From NCBI GenBank assembly GCA_035772785.1, contig JAOCPU010000020.1:186001-250000 (forward strand): a stretch of 64,000 nucleotides of DNA, read 5' to 3'. The notes below the pieces were generated by a model. The model did no database searches and was not told the DNA's origin. It worked only from the letters and a program-made list of their open reading frames with translations. This DNA comes from Phlebiopsis flavidoalba (lineage: Eukaryota; Basidiomycota; Agaricomycetes; Polyporales; Phanerochaetaceae). This document shows, piece after piece, positions 11,390 through 23,054 of the stretch (positions are counted from its first letter, which is position 1; each line of letters starts with the position of its first letter). The translations under genes were made by a program, and so were the position numbers.

Positions 11390-13204
11390 AAGGGCGCGGT
11401 GCCAACGCCTCCACGGCTCCCTGACCAGCGACGAAAAACCGGGCACCCAACCACCGGTATACACATCCTTCCAGCCGTTCTTGGAGACCGCTGACAGCGA
11501 ATGACGACGAAGGTCTTGAAACTATACCCATGGAGAATTGACGTTCGGGATCAAGAGGGTGTCGCGAGGGAATTGTGAGGTCCGGTCTCGACTTCCTGCA
11601 CAGCGACGAGGGGTATACAGAGAACTCGAAGCCGTTGGATGCGCGACACAGTTCGTGAGTTGCGGGCGCATGGTTCGCGTAGTTCTGCCACTTTGTCCCG
11701 TAAGCAGGGCACGGAACGTCCCTCCAAGGAAGATATTGTGGCAGATCTTCGATGAGGAGCACAGGAGTAACGCATAGGTCGGGCGACGGCGCCGTGAGCA
11801 GCATCGGTGAAGAGAGGCCGACGACAGGTACCAGATATCGTCAATGTCGCGTGAGAAGGCGCTTCCTGCCCGGAGTCACTGTCCGGATGGAAATTGCGCT
11901 GCGGGATGGCGGGATCTGCAGGAACAAGAATCGCGGATATCTGAGTCTCCCGACTGCGTACCTGCCCTAGGAACGTCATCGAATCGGTCTCTGGCGAAAG
12001 CCATCTATCCAAACTCTCTGGCTGCCATCCGACCCCGCCAGCAAGCGCGGTGTTGACTCGCCCCCATCCGTCCAACGCGGGGAGTGGCTCCGGTCGGACA
12101 TACACATTGAGTCGCTTCCTGTAGTGAAGAATCCACGCCTGGAAAAGAATTCGTGGGAGCGACAGAAGCAGGGTGATCGGATGCAATGCACTATTAGGGT
12201 CTTGAGAAGGTTCGTGTCGACGTCAAAAACAGCGCAGGATTGTGGCCGTCAAGTACGCCGCGGAGTTTCAGAGGACCGACGCGGTTTAGCAGAGGAGTCG
12301 TCCGGTATACTGGGTTCGGCTTCTGTGTATAGCAGCACGCGTACGTTCGGGTTATGTGAGCAGCAGTGTCATGCGTGAGCAGAGATGGTGCCGGAGGCAC
12401 ATTGGCGGACACTTTGTAGTATCCCGATCTATCATTGAAGGGGGAGACGTGAAATTCGCGTCGGATCGTCCATTGGTGACTCAAACTTGGATTGGTTAAT
12501 CAGCGACCCGCCTCTTCGCCCGTCAGGAAAGATTGCTTACCCTTGTAGCGAGATGCCGACTCGGTTGCCGCATTTGGTTTTTGTAGCACGTGGATATGTT
12601 TCTCTCCCGAAACGTGTTGTGTATCTATCCCTTGCTACGTGAGTAGCGTGTAGTTTTCCGTAATCGGCCCTATCCTACCTCTAGATGACCAAACCACGGG
12701 TCACCAAGATTTTCGATAACAGAAATACACGGTCAGCGGATTGATTCCTTCGAAACCGAAATAGCTCGGCATGGTGAGCATCCAAGCATCGTTCTAGGTC
12801 ATTTCCACATAGTCCATGGTCTTCAATACATCGTGTTTAGCCGTTCCTTGACGCTGTTCGAATTCCCTTCCTGAGGTCAGATAGCCCGAAGCCCGCGATA
12901 CCTGTAACTCTTCCGTACAGGCCCGCCGTAGCCAAACAGCCAGCCGCCACAGAGGTTCAAGGATCCTTGTCCAGAGAAGTCAACGATACCACAAAAAAGG
13001 ATATCGTCGGATAGGTGAATGAATGAGCGGTTGTTTCTGGGAGGAAGCGGCTGTGAATGGACTTTGTTGTGGGTGACGAAGCCTTTCGGGGACTTCTCGC
13101 TTCGTGCGCTGCGGACCAGGCACCGAGAAGATGCCGTACCAAGTGCGCCGCACGGCAAATAGCCCCGCCACGAAAACACCGCATTGGCATGCTATTGCCA
13201 TCAT
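11390..13204 (-). CDS. DUF1365 family protein
   Basis: Fungal DUF1365 protein, a family often found next to cyclopropane-fatty-acyl-phospholipid synthases and amine oxidases in other genomes. Its biochemical role is unknown. On the minus strand, from the proposed start: a hydrophobic N-terminal segment (MMAIACQCGVFVAGLFAV, 13,204-13,150), then SRFLPETTAHSFTYPT (13,065-13,015), the GWLFGYGG block (12,945-12,920), MLTMPSYFGFEGINPLTVYF (12,780-12,715, split by an insertion), an HNTFGE-like block with HVLQKPN (12,615-12,570), and WTIRREFHVSPFNDRSGYYK (12,470-12,410). Next come a Pro-rich Leu-His-Thr stretch, LLSLPRILFQAWILHYRKR (12,165-12,110), VRPEPLPALDGWGRVN (12,095-12,050), GGVGWQPES (12,040-12,015) and VPADPAIPQR (11,930-11,900). 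The order and spacing match the whole family domain. Several frameshifts are present. The C-terminal ~500 bp is poorly readable, so the 3' end is approximate. Confidence 0.75.
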
Positions 13205-13423
13205 TTGAGTTAAGTAGTCCAACTTGTACAAGTCCTGTAATGTGCGCGGTAAGATAGAAGAGAGTCTGCAACCGCCGTTCTTGACAGCACAAGGATCGCA
13301 ACGCAGACACGCCGACGTTTCGATCGTAAACTGAGCAACATGTCCGCTTCGTGGGAGGTGATCACACTGTCGCCTAGCAAAAAACGGCATGACGAAGGCC
13401 ACGATTCGAGCAAGCGCCGTCTA

Positions 13424-13991
13424 TAGTGATGTGCGGGCTGGGCCCAAAAGCCCTAGCGCTTAGGGCCGGGCTTGACGTCAGGCCGGCCGTCTCAAGCCCT
13501 CGAGCCCGGGCTTCCATGATAAAGTAATGTCAATTAGAATATACTTGTTTGGAGTCATTACTTACAGCAACACATAGTCACTCGCAGTGTTACACAAACA
13601 CTATTGCGAAAGGTTTGGCAGCGTCAGTGACAGCCGACGGTGCGCCGCTGGCAAAGGTACGGCTTATGTCATCGTGCTTACCCGGCGCCTCTCCACTCAC
13701 GCTCGAGTAACGGTGGACGGCCTTTCATGCTCGTTCCATCCCTTAGAGGTGCACCGAATTACCTATGACGTGCGTTATGCGAGGCAGGTATGTATTTTCT
13801 GACACTCACCTCAAGCTCCACCACTAATGTTTATAACACCAGCTCGAAGCCCGGGCTCAGGCCCAAGCCTGCACCTGCCCGGCCCTACGGAGGGCTCAAG
13901 GCCGGGCTTTGCTCACTTGACGAGCCAAGCCCTCACAAAGGCGAGCCCAAGCCTGGGCTTTCAGGCCCAGGCCCGGCCCGCCACATCACTA
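13424..13991. mobile_element. hAT-like non-autonomous element (MITE), 568 bp
   Basis: The ends are inverted repeats: TAGTGATGTGCGGGCTGGGC at the left and its near-complement ending GCCCGCCACATCACTA at the right, differing by a few single-base indels. The flanking 8 bp are gccgtcta (13,416-13,423) and atcggcta (13,992-13,999). They share the last six bases apart from one mismatch, so they could be a damaged 8-bp target-site duplication as made by hAT transposases. The subterminal parts are packed with GC-rich agcccgggct/ggcccaggc motifs on both strands (13,430-13,515 and 13,845-13,985). The ~330 bp centre is not repetitive and no transposase is encoded. It sits about 220 bp upstream of the DUF1365 start. 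The hAT class is an inference from TIR style and TSD length. Confidence 0.65.
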
Positions 13992-14295
13992 ATCGGCTAT
14001 GACATGACAACACGTCGAGCCAGTTTCTCGCGTCATTGAGCATTGAGACTCAGGGTGGTTATTGTCCACACACTACTGCTGCCTCATATTGTAGAATCTA
14101 CCTCTATCGTAGTATTCATGACAAAATCTGCTTCTCTACCTTCACGGGAGGGAAAAAACCATTCGATGTGCGATGCAGCATTCGTATACTGCTCCTGAAG
14201 GGCTTTAGTCGAGCAGCCTGTAAGATTAGTGTTATAAGAGAGACGCGAAGAAAAACAATCAAATACAAACTATACTCCGTCAGACTAGTAGCGGA

Positions 14296-15120
14296 TCATA
14301 CAAAAATTATTGCCTGCCATGAACCAGCAGATACCTGGTGAAGCTCGTGCAGGATGAGACGAGCGAAATCAATCTTTGTGAAGCACCAGTCCGTGGTGTT
14401 CGGTGTAGATAGCCTTATATGTTCCTTTAAATAATATGAGTCAATGCATGCTAGTGTGATGTTGCCACTGACATTCTCTGAGACGCTGGAATTCTTCGGC
14501 AACTCGCCTTGCCAATAGCCATCGCAGCGGTATAGGTCGTGCCGTCTCATTTCGCTCCCGCACGTTGATGTTACACTGCCAGGGCTCATAACCGGGCCAC
14601 TAGAAAACATAGTATTAGGAGCATAGCACTCGGCCCAAGAGGAACACAGCTCGCCAGTATCCGGAGTGTAAACACCGCGCTCGATCTGGTGTAGTTGTCG
14701 CTGGGCGATCCTGGTAGCCTGGATCGTTACGACAGCGCTCGGTTTAGGGCGTTTGGCAGATACAAACGCTCCGGGAAGGGTATGATACCCCCGGCAGGGG
14801 GGGTCGTTGGCCGACGACACAGCGTACACCTTTTGGGGCACGATGATGCCTTCTGCGGACGAGCCATGGGTCACGAAGGTATGGAAACGCTCCGAGGTCT
14901 TTGGCAAGTAGGATTATTTGCTGGTAGTAAGTCTTTGAATGGAACTACTCACCTCTTCGCTAGTTCCGTGCATCGTTGCGAGAGCTGGCAAGGCGGGCTG
15001 ACTTTTTTCGAGACAGCTAGGCGGTTTTATATATTCCTCGGAGCTCTCTCCGTGGTCTCCTGTAGACACATGTTGTGTTTTTCCTTTACTGAATGATGGC
15101 CTACACTGAGCAGTAGTCAA
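14296..15120 (-). CDS. Unknown IVPQ/WPGY/GSWQP family protein, copy B
   Basis: Minus-strand member of the window's repeated family and one of the better preserved copies. The likely start at 15,120 begins MTTAQCRPSFSKGK; exon 1 ends at a GTGAGT donor after GTSEE near 14,948. The next exon carries GIIVPQKVYAVSSANDPP (about 14,850-14,795). After an intron ending in CTAG, the WPGYEPW block starts at about 14,602 and is followed by RPIPLRWLLARRVAEEFQRL, the amphipathic helix that follows WPGY in other copies. The last exon ends LHELHQVSAGSWQAIIF and a stop at 14,296. The LGLRLxDAL block is not clear in this copy. Function unknown. It is oriented opposite to the main array 6 kb away and is separated from it by two unrelated genes. 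Confidence 0.6.
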
Positions 15121-15124
15121 ATGT

Positions 15125-15870
15125 CATTCGTTCTGCTGGTCCAACGGTTGTAAAAACAAATGGCGGAAACGCACTCACAGAAAGGACGTATTAATTGTCA
15201 TTTTTCCTCAAGACTCCACACAGGAATTTGTCCTACGATATACCAGGGGGCGTAAAACGGGTGTTCCGGGCGTTATGGGCAACAGTGGCAGCAATGCCGG
15301 TCGGAGGGATGGTTTGAGGAAATGGAGCTGTCAAAGGGGAGAGGTTTATAGTGTGACTTTGATGGCCAGTCTACGGTTCAGACACCCCGGTGTCACAAAA
15401 ATATTCTAGATCTAGCTGGACGGGGATATCAGTCTGCAGCACTTGGTGCAGAGATTGGGTTTCTGGATAGATGGATTGTGGACGAATCCAACGCTTCATC
15501 GCCCTACGTTCCAAGACAGGATAGACTCATGTCTCGGCAGAGTATCTATTAGCACTCAGAAAAAAAACGCAGCTCCCGTATCGCACGGAGGTATATTTGC
15601 TAGGAGGTGGGCGGGAACATGGCACGACCGGTGCCCGGGTCAATGATGGATGCTATCGGCGACTGCCAGAACGCCACCAAGGAGGCGTCTACCTGCAAGG
15701 AAATGTGGAACCAAAAAGAGTGGCGTCACGCACGACTCAGAAGAACCCCAGGATCCATCAGTCGCGGTCGCCACCAAATGATAAACTCGAAGATAATACA
15801 TCCAGTCGTTGGGATACACGGGGTGTAAGCTATCAGTACATGTGGCATGCAGGCAACAATGTGGTACACA
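15125..15870. other. No recognisable gene
   Basis: Between family copy B and the 3' end of the PDAP1 gene. Plus-strand open stretches at 15,597-15,935 run into the antisense of PDAP1 and show no family resemblance. No repeat or RNA gene is seen. Confidence 0.3.
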
Positions 15871-15872
15871 AT

Positions 15873-16830
15873 TCAGGTGCGTCGCTTACCCTTCTCCTCT
15901 TTCCTCTTCGCTTCGGCCTCAGCAGCTTTGACTAGGAAATTTCGTAGGCTTTGTGAGGATGGCGCGCTCTCAGTGAGTGATAGTAGGAACTCACCTTCAG
16001 CTTCGGCTTTCCTCTTCGCCGCCGCAGCCTCACGCTCAGCACGAATCTTAGCAAGGCGGGCAAGGTCAGCCTTTGCTCTGATCGGTCTTTCCTTGCTCGT
16101 GCAGCTGACCGACCATGAGGACGATGTGATGATGGATAACCATAACGGAGACTGGACCTTCCAGTAATTCGCCTTCTTCTCCTTTGCTTCCTGCTCCTCC
16201 CTAGAAATGCGTGTGAGATGTAGTTGTAGCCAATCGTCGAACGTCAAACCTCTCTTTGCGGGTAAGCTCACGCGGAGCGTTCAGGGGAAGACAAGCTCTT
16301 CGCTTTCCGGAGGCTGATATTGGGATTCGCGACAAGGGGCTCTTGACCCTCATCGTCGTCTTCATCACCCTCCTGTGTGCGCTGCGCAGCTTGCTTCTTA
16401 GTCTTCTTCAGCTCTTTGCGCTGCGCCCGAGTAAGCTCCACTTGTTGGGGGAGTACTCTCCTCTTCGGACTCTTCCTCTTCCTCCTCAGACTCTTCCTCC
16501 TCTTCTTCATCGGAGTCCTCCTCTTCCTCCTTATCGCGTCTGCCCCTGCGCAGCGGTCCATCAGCGGTCGTACGAGTCACGATGCTTCAAAAGACGGACC
16601 ACTTATCAACAGCGACAGCGGTTCCCTCCTCGTTCAATTCAAGGTGTTTACTGTGTTTCGCAGCTATCAATATTGGCCTGGCCGCAAACCTAGTGCTGGG
16701 CAGAGGCGACATTTACCTGAAGCTGTAACGGAGCGATGTCATTGGTTTTCATACTACTTTGAGGTGGTTGATCAGTGTACGCACTTTGCGACCCACCACC
16801 GCGCTTTTGCTTGAATGTTCCTCTGGCCAT
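15873..16830 (-). CDS. PDAP1/PP28 family protein (28 kDa heat- and acid-stable phosphoprotein)
   Basis: Homologue of PDGFA-associated protein 1 (HASPP28, casein-kinase substrate PP28), a small charged phosphoprotein conserved in eukaryotes; its cellular role is poorly defined. The start at 16,830 gives the family N-terminus MARGTFKQKRGGGSQS. Next comes an acidic tract of Glu, Asp and Ser repeats (16,530-16,455). Then ELTRAQRKELKKTKKQ and a Gly-Asp-Glu-Asp-Asp-Asp run (16,440-16,360), NPNISLRKA (16,325-16,300), an exon with EEQEAKEKKANYW (16,200-16,165), and ADLARLAKIRAEREAAAAKR (16,065-16,010). The last exon has AAEAEAKRKEEKGK and a TGA at 15,873. Introns with GTGAGC/GTCCAG/GTGAGT donors are visible. 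Two single-base faults break the frame: at the acidic tract to ELTRAQ junction (about 16,445) and an extra A near 16,068. Everything else agrees with the family, so the gene is probably functional. Confidence 0.85.
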
Positions 16831-16999
16831 AAATTTGGGAGATTACCACAGAATTGGACAAGTAAAAAACACGCAGTGGAAGGTGAGGACGACCAAAAGG
16901 AGGGAAGCGCTAAGATCCCAATGATTGAGGAGACCTCTGCGCTGATATCTGGGTCTTAATATTGAGTACCCGTTTGATCCCTCAGCCTCGGAGATGCAA

Positions 17000-19900
17000 A
17001 TAAGTGGGTCTCCGACTTAACTCCTCCGGACCCCGGCTGGATAGTGTGGAACTGAGACCTGCATCTATCCGTCTTGCCAGTCATGACTACTATCCCTTCA
17101 CGGCCTTTCACGGGCAACTAGAACATTTGGCTCGCACGAAGAGGCCCGAGCGGCAGTCTTCCAGCTCTACCGCGACTGGTACCGTGGAGTACGCCTTCAC
17201 ATCCAACCGTGTTCTCCCGTGTGTATGCTCACGTTCAGACAGGCCCCAGAGATCTGCGCTCTTTACACACTCCCGGTCTCTGAGCAGTATGTCCGCCAGT
17301 CCATTAGGACAAGATTTGAGGAGAACCGGCACGTCACGGACTTGGAAGGTTCTCGAAACCACAGGTGGCTCGAACTGGTGTTGAAAGGAAGGCAGGAGTA
17401 CCAAGAGACGATGAACTTCTGGACAGCAGAGGGAGCACGTTCTCGGCAGACTCATAGCACCTAGGGGACGCCCCTCGAGAACGTTTCTTGGAGAAGTTTT
17501 ATGAAGGTGCGTGCATGGCCCTCGTATCACCATCCGTACCTTACCCTCCGTTGCAGGTAGAGATGAGACCAAGTACTCCCCGCTGCCAACGGGTACCCTT
17601 CTTCCCGCACCGTAGATCTTTCGAACTGAAATGGACATACATTTTATATCTCACACTGGGGTCATTATGCTACAACGTGGGATGACATATAGAAGAAATA
17701 GTGCAACTACGACACATCCGGCCAGCTACCTCAGAAAATCGATCTCGTCCTCACTCTCCTGTGCCATGGCACGGGTGTCGGGAACATGGACAAGCGTGGC
17801 TAATAGATATATTGAGTAACACTCAACAAGGTAGAAAATCCTAGCTTACTTTGGGTTTGCGAGCTGGTTTCATTGCGGTTAGCTTCTTCGCTCCCGCGGT
17901 TCTCCTTCAAAGATCTAGAGGTGGTCCTCAGCCTGAAACCCTTGCCTGCTCAGACGGTCACGGAGAGAGAAAAGTACGTCCACTCACGTTTCCTCTTTGA
18001 TTGCTGCTCTGGTCGGAATGCTTAGCGCCCCCAGCATCGGCGGCAGCACGTCTCCGTTTCCCTGTAGGTGCTGCTTACAGGTTTATGTCAGGAACCGCCT
18101 TCTTAGCCCGCTTGCTGGGTCTTGAATGGTCTTCAGGGCTCCGCTTCGTGTATGAAATCAGGCTGCGGAGGTTCAGGGGCGTCGTCCGTTGTCATCTTTT
18201 TCCACCTTGCGCTTCTGTTTGGCCGTTGGTGCCTTTTTCTTCGTCGTTTCCTCCTCCGACGGAGACGCGTCAACAGGTTTCCTCTTGGCGGATTTCGAGC
18301 CGGAACCTGATGCGACCCTGGTCGTGAACGTGTTGTTTTTGCAAAGGTCGGATGACAAAGGCCGCTCAGCATGTGTATCCGGAATTCCAACCGCAGCCCC
18401 CGCCCCGCTCTTCAGCGGCCGAGTGTTGTTTTGAACACCGTGAAATTCCTAGGAGAATCCCTACGCCCCGAGCGGCGCGGCGGATGTCGATGGGTCGTGT
18501 ACGTCGCCACACCCTTGTACACCATCTCCGACGGATCCCGCAGGCTCTCTGAATTGTTTCACAGTTTGAAATCGAGAAGCGTGGCCTCGTTCGACTTCAG
18601 TGCCTCCACAACAGGTTTATCGTCATCATCGTCATCCGTCTCAGTGTGTCTGAAGGGACGTAAAGCTTCAGTCTCTTGCGTCTAGGTGGGACCGCTGCAT
18701 CACCCTGGTCAGCGACTATGTTTTCTGGAAGGTCTTGAGGCCGTTTTAGTCGTGCCGACGAAGTCGCGGGCCGTGGCTCGCCAGCATCAGCACCGACTGG
18801 GAGCTCAAATCAGTAATCTAATCAATTTGTGCATCTTGCTGTATGTACGGACCTTGCCTTGTCTCGACGTTTTCGCCGCATTATGAGGGGGACATGGCGC
18901 GCCCCGCGCGTTTGTCCCGACTCTGATCATCTGCAGAAGTCTTTTCAGCGCGCGAAATCTCGGTATCTATAGCGGTCCTTTGCTCGGGTTTGTCGCGCAC
19001 TGCTCCACCGCGTGTGCGCTTGCCGGATGATTTGGACTGGCCAGACCGGGTCTTCCGTTCTCTGGTCTTTGGTTTGGTCTCTGATACTGTGCCTATCTCT
19101 ATTGCAGTGTTACGTTTTGACGCAGTCTAAGGTGGATTCAAACCTTAACCTTTGTCGGCAGCTTTCTCAGGGCGCTCACGTTCTTCCATCTGAGACGCCT
19201 TCGTGGTAGACATTTGGCCGGCCGATCCGTCTTTGACATTTTGTGTCAGCACAAAGAATAGTAATTGCGGACAATATAACGCGCGCATGCCTTTCGTCGA
19301 ACTCCTCCCCTTAGCAGACTTCTTAGTAGGTGGCCGTGATGATCTCGATAGGCCTGAACAATTTCGTAAGCACCCCAACGGTATAAAGTTAGTAGCTAAC
19401 CTGCCACTGGTTCGCTAACTTGGTCAGTGCGAGGTGCTATATCCTGTTTCGCGGCTCGAGTCTTCGTAGTAGCTACAGCCTTGACTCTCGACTCTTGTTG
19501 TTTCTGGCTGGGAGACTTTGATGTAATTCTGGCAGCTTTTGCAACCTTTGTCACACTTTCAAGAGTTTTGTTTTCTGGATCCTTTCCTGCGTGCCGTGGC
19601 CTGAGTCTTCTCTTTCCCTTTCTTACGGGATGGTGACACAACTTCGGAGCGCCGACGTTTGGTTGGTGACTCGCCGTTCGACAGCGCCCCTTGCTAGTAG
19701 GATCGTCGAGCAAGGGGTTTGTGTCAGCTGGTACGAACAAGCTATGTGTAGAGCCCGGGTTGGTCAGTGGCTGGCGCGAACGAACTACCGACATACCCGC
19801 CTCGGTCCCTGTAGCGAGATTGTTGCTTCTCGAGTCGTTTGGTACGACTTTCTTCAACTGACGGCCCCCAAGCAGCTTTTTCTTATCCTCGGAGGCTGTT

Positions 19901-20200
19901 AAATCGACCATATTTAGTTTGGAAAGTCTATGATGACATGCGGATGTTGGTGTGTACGTCAGACGTTGAACCTCAACTGAGGGCCCGAGGCGCGTCCGGG
20001 AGTCGCGAAGGTTTGATGGCATCAGTGTCACGTGTAACGCGCACGAGTCGTAACGAGCACAGTATCTTGCCTCATCTTGCCTGATAACAAACTTGAGCTC
20101 GTACGTTCGCTCGTCAACGGTGCGCGATCGCTCCCAAGGATTAAACGTAACGTCGTGGCCCTTCAATGCTGGGTAGCATGTGTTGTGGCCAACGGAATCA
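17000..20200 (-). CDS. Unrecognised Lys/Ser-rich, probably nuclear protein (span approximate)
   Basis: I do not recognise this gene. On the minus strand the best coding-like stretches are: VTFNPWERSRTVDERTYELK (about 20,150-20,090); VDLTASEDKK and KVVPNDSRSNNLATGTEAG (19,910-19,800); PLTNPGSTHSLFVPADTNPL (19,770-19,710); a Lys/Arg/Ser-rich part with KTLESVTKVAKAARITSKSP (19,570-19,510); a short Asp tract (18,635-18,615) with PVVEALKSNEATLLDFKL (18,615-18,560); and KKKAPTAKQKRKVEKDD (18,245-18,195). Basic clusters resemble nuclear localisation signals and most of the sequence looks disordered. Frames change repeatedly. This could be one gene or two; the part from 17.0 to 17.65 kb has an open minus-strand stretch (17,108-17,638) that may be separate. 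A chromatin or kinetochore protein is possible but I see no diagnostic motif. Confidence 0.4.
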
Positions 20201-20204
20201 TCAC

Positions 20205-20890
20205 TGATTTTCTATCTGATGAGCCAAATATGCCAGCGCTTTGGGGGGAAAGGGTCTTGGGCAATGCTGCCATCTGTTCCGGCATACAGGAACATGGTCC
20301 CGCCCACGCCCCCAAAAGGATATGACCGACCAACGCTCATGATATCCCAACGGACATTCGTTTAAGTATATCAAAATATCAAGTCCTGAACTGCCTATTT
20401 TGCCCAGGAAGAGTTTACACAGTAAAATGCGAAAATGCCCGAGGACTTGTCACTGGATGGGCACCATCAAAGCCCGAGGCTAGTCATTTCCTGAGACGAC
20501 ATTGGTGGGTCAACTCTTGATACATATGTTAGTCTACCCAATCATACCGATTCGCGGCGCACACAGACTTGCGAAAGAGGAGAGTGTAAACGACCACTCG
20601 GTATCTTGATTTTGCCTCGTCCTCTCTCCTTGCATGACGGTCTCGCCTATCCTGTGATTTCGTGCAATGTCTGCGCATACCCTTAGCCACTTTACCCTCC
20701 TCGACAATCGGATCTGATGTCGAGGCGAACCTGTGAAGGGAGGGCTGGTACAAAAGCTCCGTAGAGTGTATGCTCTGAGAATCCAGCATCAAACACACAT
20801 TTCCTGGCTTCTACTTCCACCCCGTACCTTTGTCCTTCAGAATGGCCGCCTCGGTGAGTCCTAAGCTACTGGGATAGCTGTTTCGTAACA
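20205..20890. other. No recognisable gene
   Basis: Between the nuclear-protein candidate and the family array. A minus-strand open stretch at 20,529-20,798 (89 residues, Arg/Asp/Ser-rich) has no recognisable relative. This stretch may contain the promoter or first exon of family copy C. Confidence 0.3.
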
Positions 20891-20899
20891 ATTTACGAC

Positions 20900-21592
20900 A
20901 GTGTACCACAGCGCATGTTTTCATTCGCCAATGATGGATCCCACACTCCCTCAGGATTTACCTTACCAGACTCATCATCCCGCAAAGTGTGTGCAGGTTG
21001 CGGCAGCTTGCGATCGAGAGACTTCTTGAACCGCCTGGCCACAATCCAACGCTTCAAGCAGTCCGGCTCTAGCGTTGGTAATACACGAATCGCCGAGCCA
21101 CACCGTCCGAAACTTTGTGAATATGACTGAACAGCAGCAGTTGTCGCCTTGCACAACCACACGAGCCAGAGAGTGCCATTCGAATCAGATGTTTGTTGTA
21201 TGAGCATCGCCATCTGACTTGAGATCAGCGATAACGACCGTTTGTTTTCTATTCTAGTGGCCAGGCTATGAAATACGTGGTTCAAGCATGTCAATGTTCG
21301 ACCTAACACAGGAGAACCAATCCACACAGAGCGTTGCATCCAACATGGCTAAACTAGCGTATGAGGTCGCCAAGAGAGGTCCAAAGATTCTATAACGTAA
21401 GTCTATACGCTCTGCAAAACGCCGCCGCTGTACAAGGTCTCAGCGCCCTCCAGCGAAATGAGTACGCGTTCGAGGGAACGGAAAGGGAATGCGGACTCTT
21501 TCGCGGCAGCTTCCGTACAGAACAAACTAGATTTTGGCTCGGTTTGATGACACGTCGGGGCCGGGGAGCTGGCACCCGTGCTCGCTATCTGA
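20900..21592 (+). CDS. Unknown IVPQ/WPGY/GSWQP family protein, copy C (first of tandem array)
   Basis: First of six head-to-tail copies. The middle exon starts at the WPGY codons (TGG at 21,258, after a TTCTAG acceptor) and reads cleanly: WPGYEIRGSSMSMFDLTQEN, a Ser/Gln linker, then NMAKLAYEVAKRGPKIL, the amphipathic helix of the family, ending at a GTAAGT donor (about 21,398). The last exon gives a shifted LDFGSV segment and ends HVGAGSW-His-PVLAI with a TGA at 21,590-21,592, equivalent to the RHVSAGSWQPVL end of the other copies. The upstream exon (about 20,915-21,130) is readable but its IVPQ and GLRLxDAL blocks are not evident. The 5' end is approximate. Confidence 0.5.
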
Positions 21593-21599
21593 GCAGTGA

Positions 21600-23050
21600 A
21601 TAAATTAAATCGCACAGACTCAATTATACTGATTATATCGGTGCTGGACTGTAATCCATGCCAGCGGGTTTCGCGCGATGCTCGCTATGCGCTACCTCCA
21701 AAGAGTTGCACGCGGTTGTGCAGTGATTGTAGCCCATAGAATTCATACTTTGTAGATAGACAAGGACCAATGGGCTGTAATATCAGTCACCTTTTTAGCC
21801 AGATTCCCTCTTAGCCGCACGACGACGCATCGAAGAGGCGATATATCGCTTCAATACATTAAGTGCGGATCCATGAAGCAGGCCTTTCAGTTTTTTGACG
21901 GGGGTATGAGCAAATATATATTCACTGAAATATCTGGAGCATACTAGACCCCCTACAGTATTATATTAAACTCTAATTGTATAATTTTGTATAGAGTCTT
22001 TCTAGATCTCGCTCTCAAGAGCCAGAGTACTTACTTCTGCGCAACTTCTCATACGCAACGGCCCCTGGCCGGTTCGGAAAGCATGGCTCTAACTCCACAA
22101 CGCCGGGGATAGGCGACATTTTGGCAACTGCCACACCGGCGATGGATTCGGTTTTAAAGCGTGCGGTTAGTCCTCGCGTAACGAACTTTGAGTATGCGAG
22201 GTACGGGTACGAACACGTATTATAGGTCGTCTGATTGTTTCGTGTCCGACATGTATACTGCGCTGCCGCTTCATTGCTTACGTACCATCTGCTTTTCGAA
22301 CAGTGCCTATCACCGCGTCGTCGTGTTGGATAAACGATTTCTCGAGGCCTGACAGCCGGGCGGTAATGTCTTTGTACTAACTGGCTAGATGCAGAAAACT
22401 TTACCCCGGCAAGGAGTCTCTCTCATTATTTGTTGACGGCTGGTGGTGAGCGGCACACCTTCTCTGCTCTCTGTTCTCTACCGCAGATGTAACACACATG
22501 GAACGCAACGTCCGTCCCCCCCGTGCCTGAATGGTATGTCAGATCTTCGCAAAGTAATTTCCTGCTGCCTTTCTTGATGACTCGCTAATCTTTGTAGTAT
22601 GAGCTTCGGATATGATGGTATGCATTTTATCTCACGTGGCGAGACGTCATGCTAAGGGAGTGCACGAGGCTACAAGTTTCGGCCATGTAGGGCAAAAGTC
22701 GCGAGGCCATTGTTTCCCGTCCCGTACGTGTTCTGAGCTCTTCGTTCAGTCCATCATTGCCCTTCCCGCGCTGATTATGAACGGCAATCAATTGCACCCT
22801 AGACGGTAAAACGTGGCTGGCGTGCGACGAAAGTAGGCAGACAGCACCCGCTGGAATAGTGGAATGGGAGTTATTCACAAGCCCAAGAGGTATAGCGACC
22901 GACATAACCGTGAACAAGATACGAGTGCGCCTACAAATGCTACTCAATGAAGTCCTATCCTGCTGGGGTATGCTTAATGATAACAAGCTGCAAATGGAGA
23001 TGCTTGCTATCCAAGCCCCGATCTTCTCCAGACACGGATAGTTAGCCCTC
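21600..23050. other. Spacer between family copies C and D, no recognised gene
   Basis: Noisy spacer of the tandem array. Short open stretches on both strands at 22,612-23,052 overlap one another. The plus-strand one at 22,859-23,041 could be an early exon of copy D, but nothing supports this. No tRNA or other RNA gene is visible. Confidence 0.3.
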
Positions 23051-23054
23051 AAAG

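Noticed and set aside
17108..17638. 176-residue minus-strand frame as a separate gene
   Set aside because: Open and Cys/Arg-rich but without any recognisable domain, intron signal or clear start. Kept only as a possible part of the nuclear-protein candidate.
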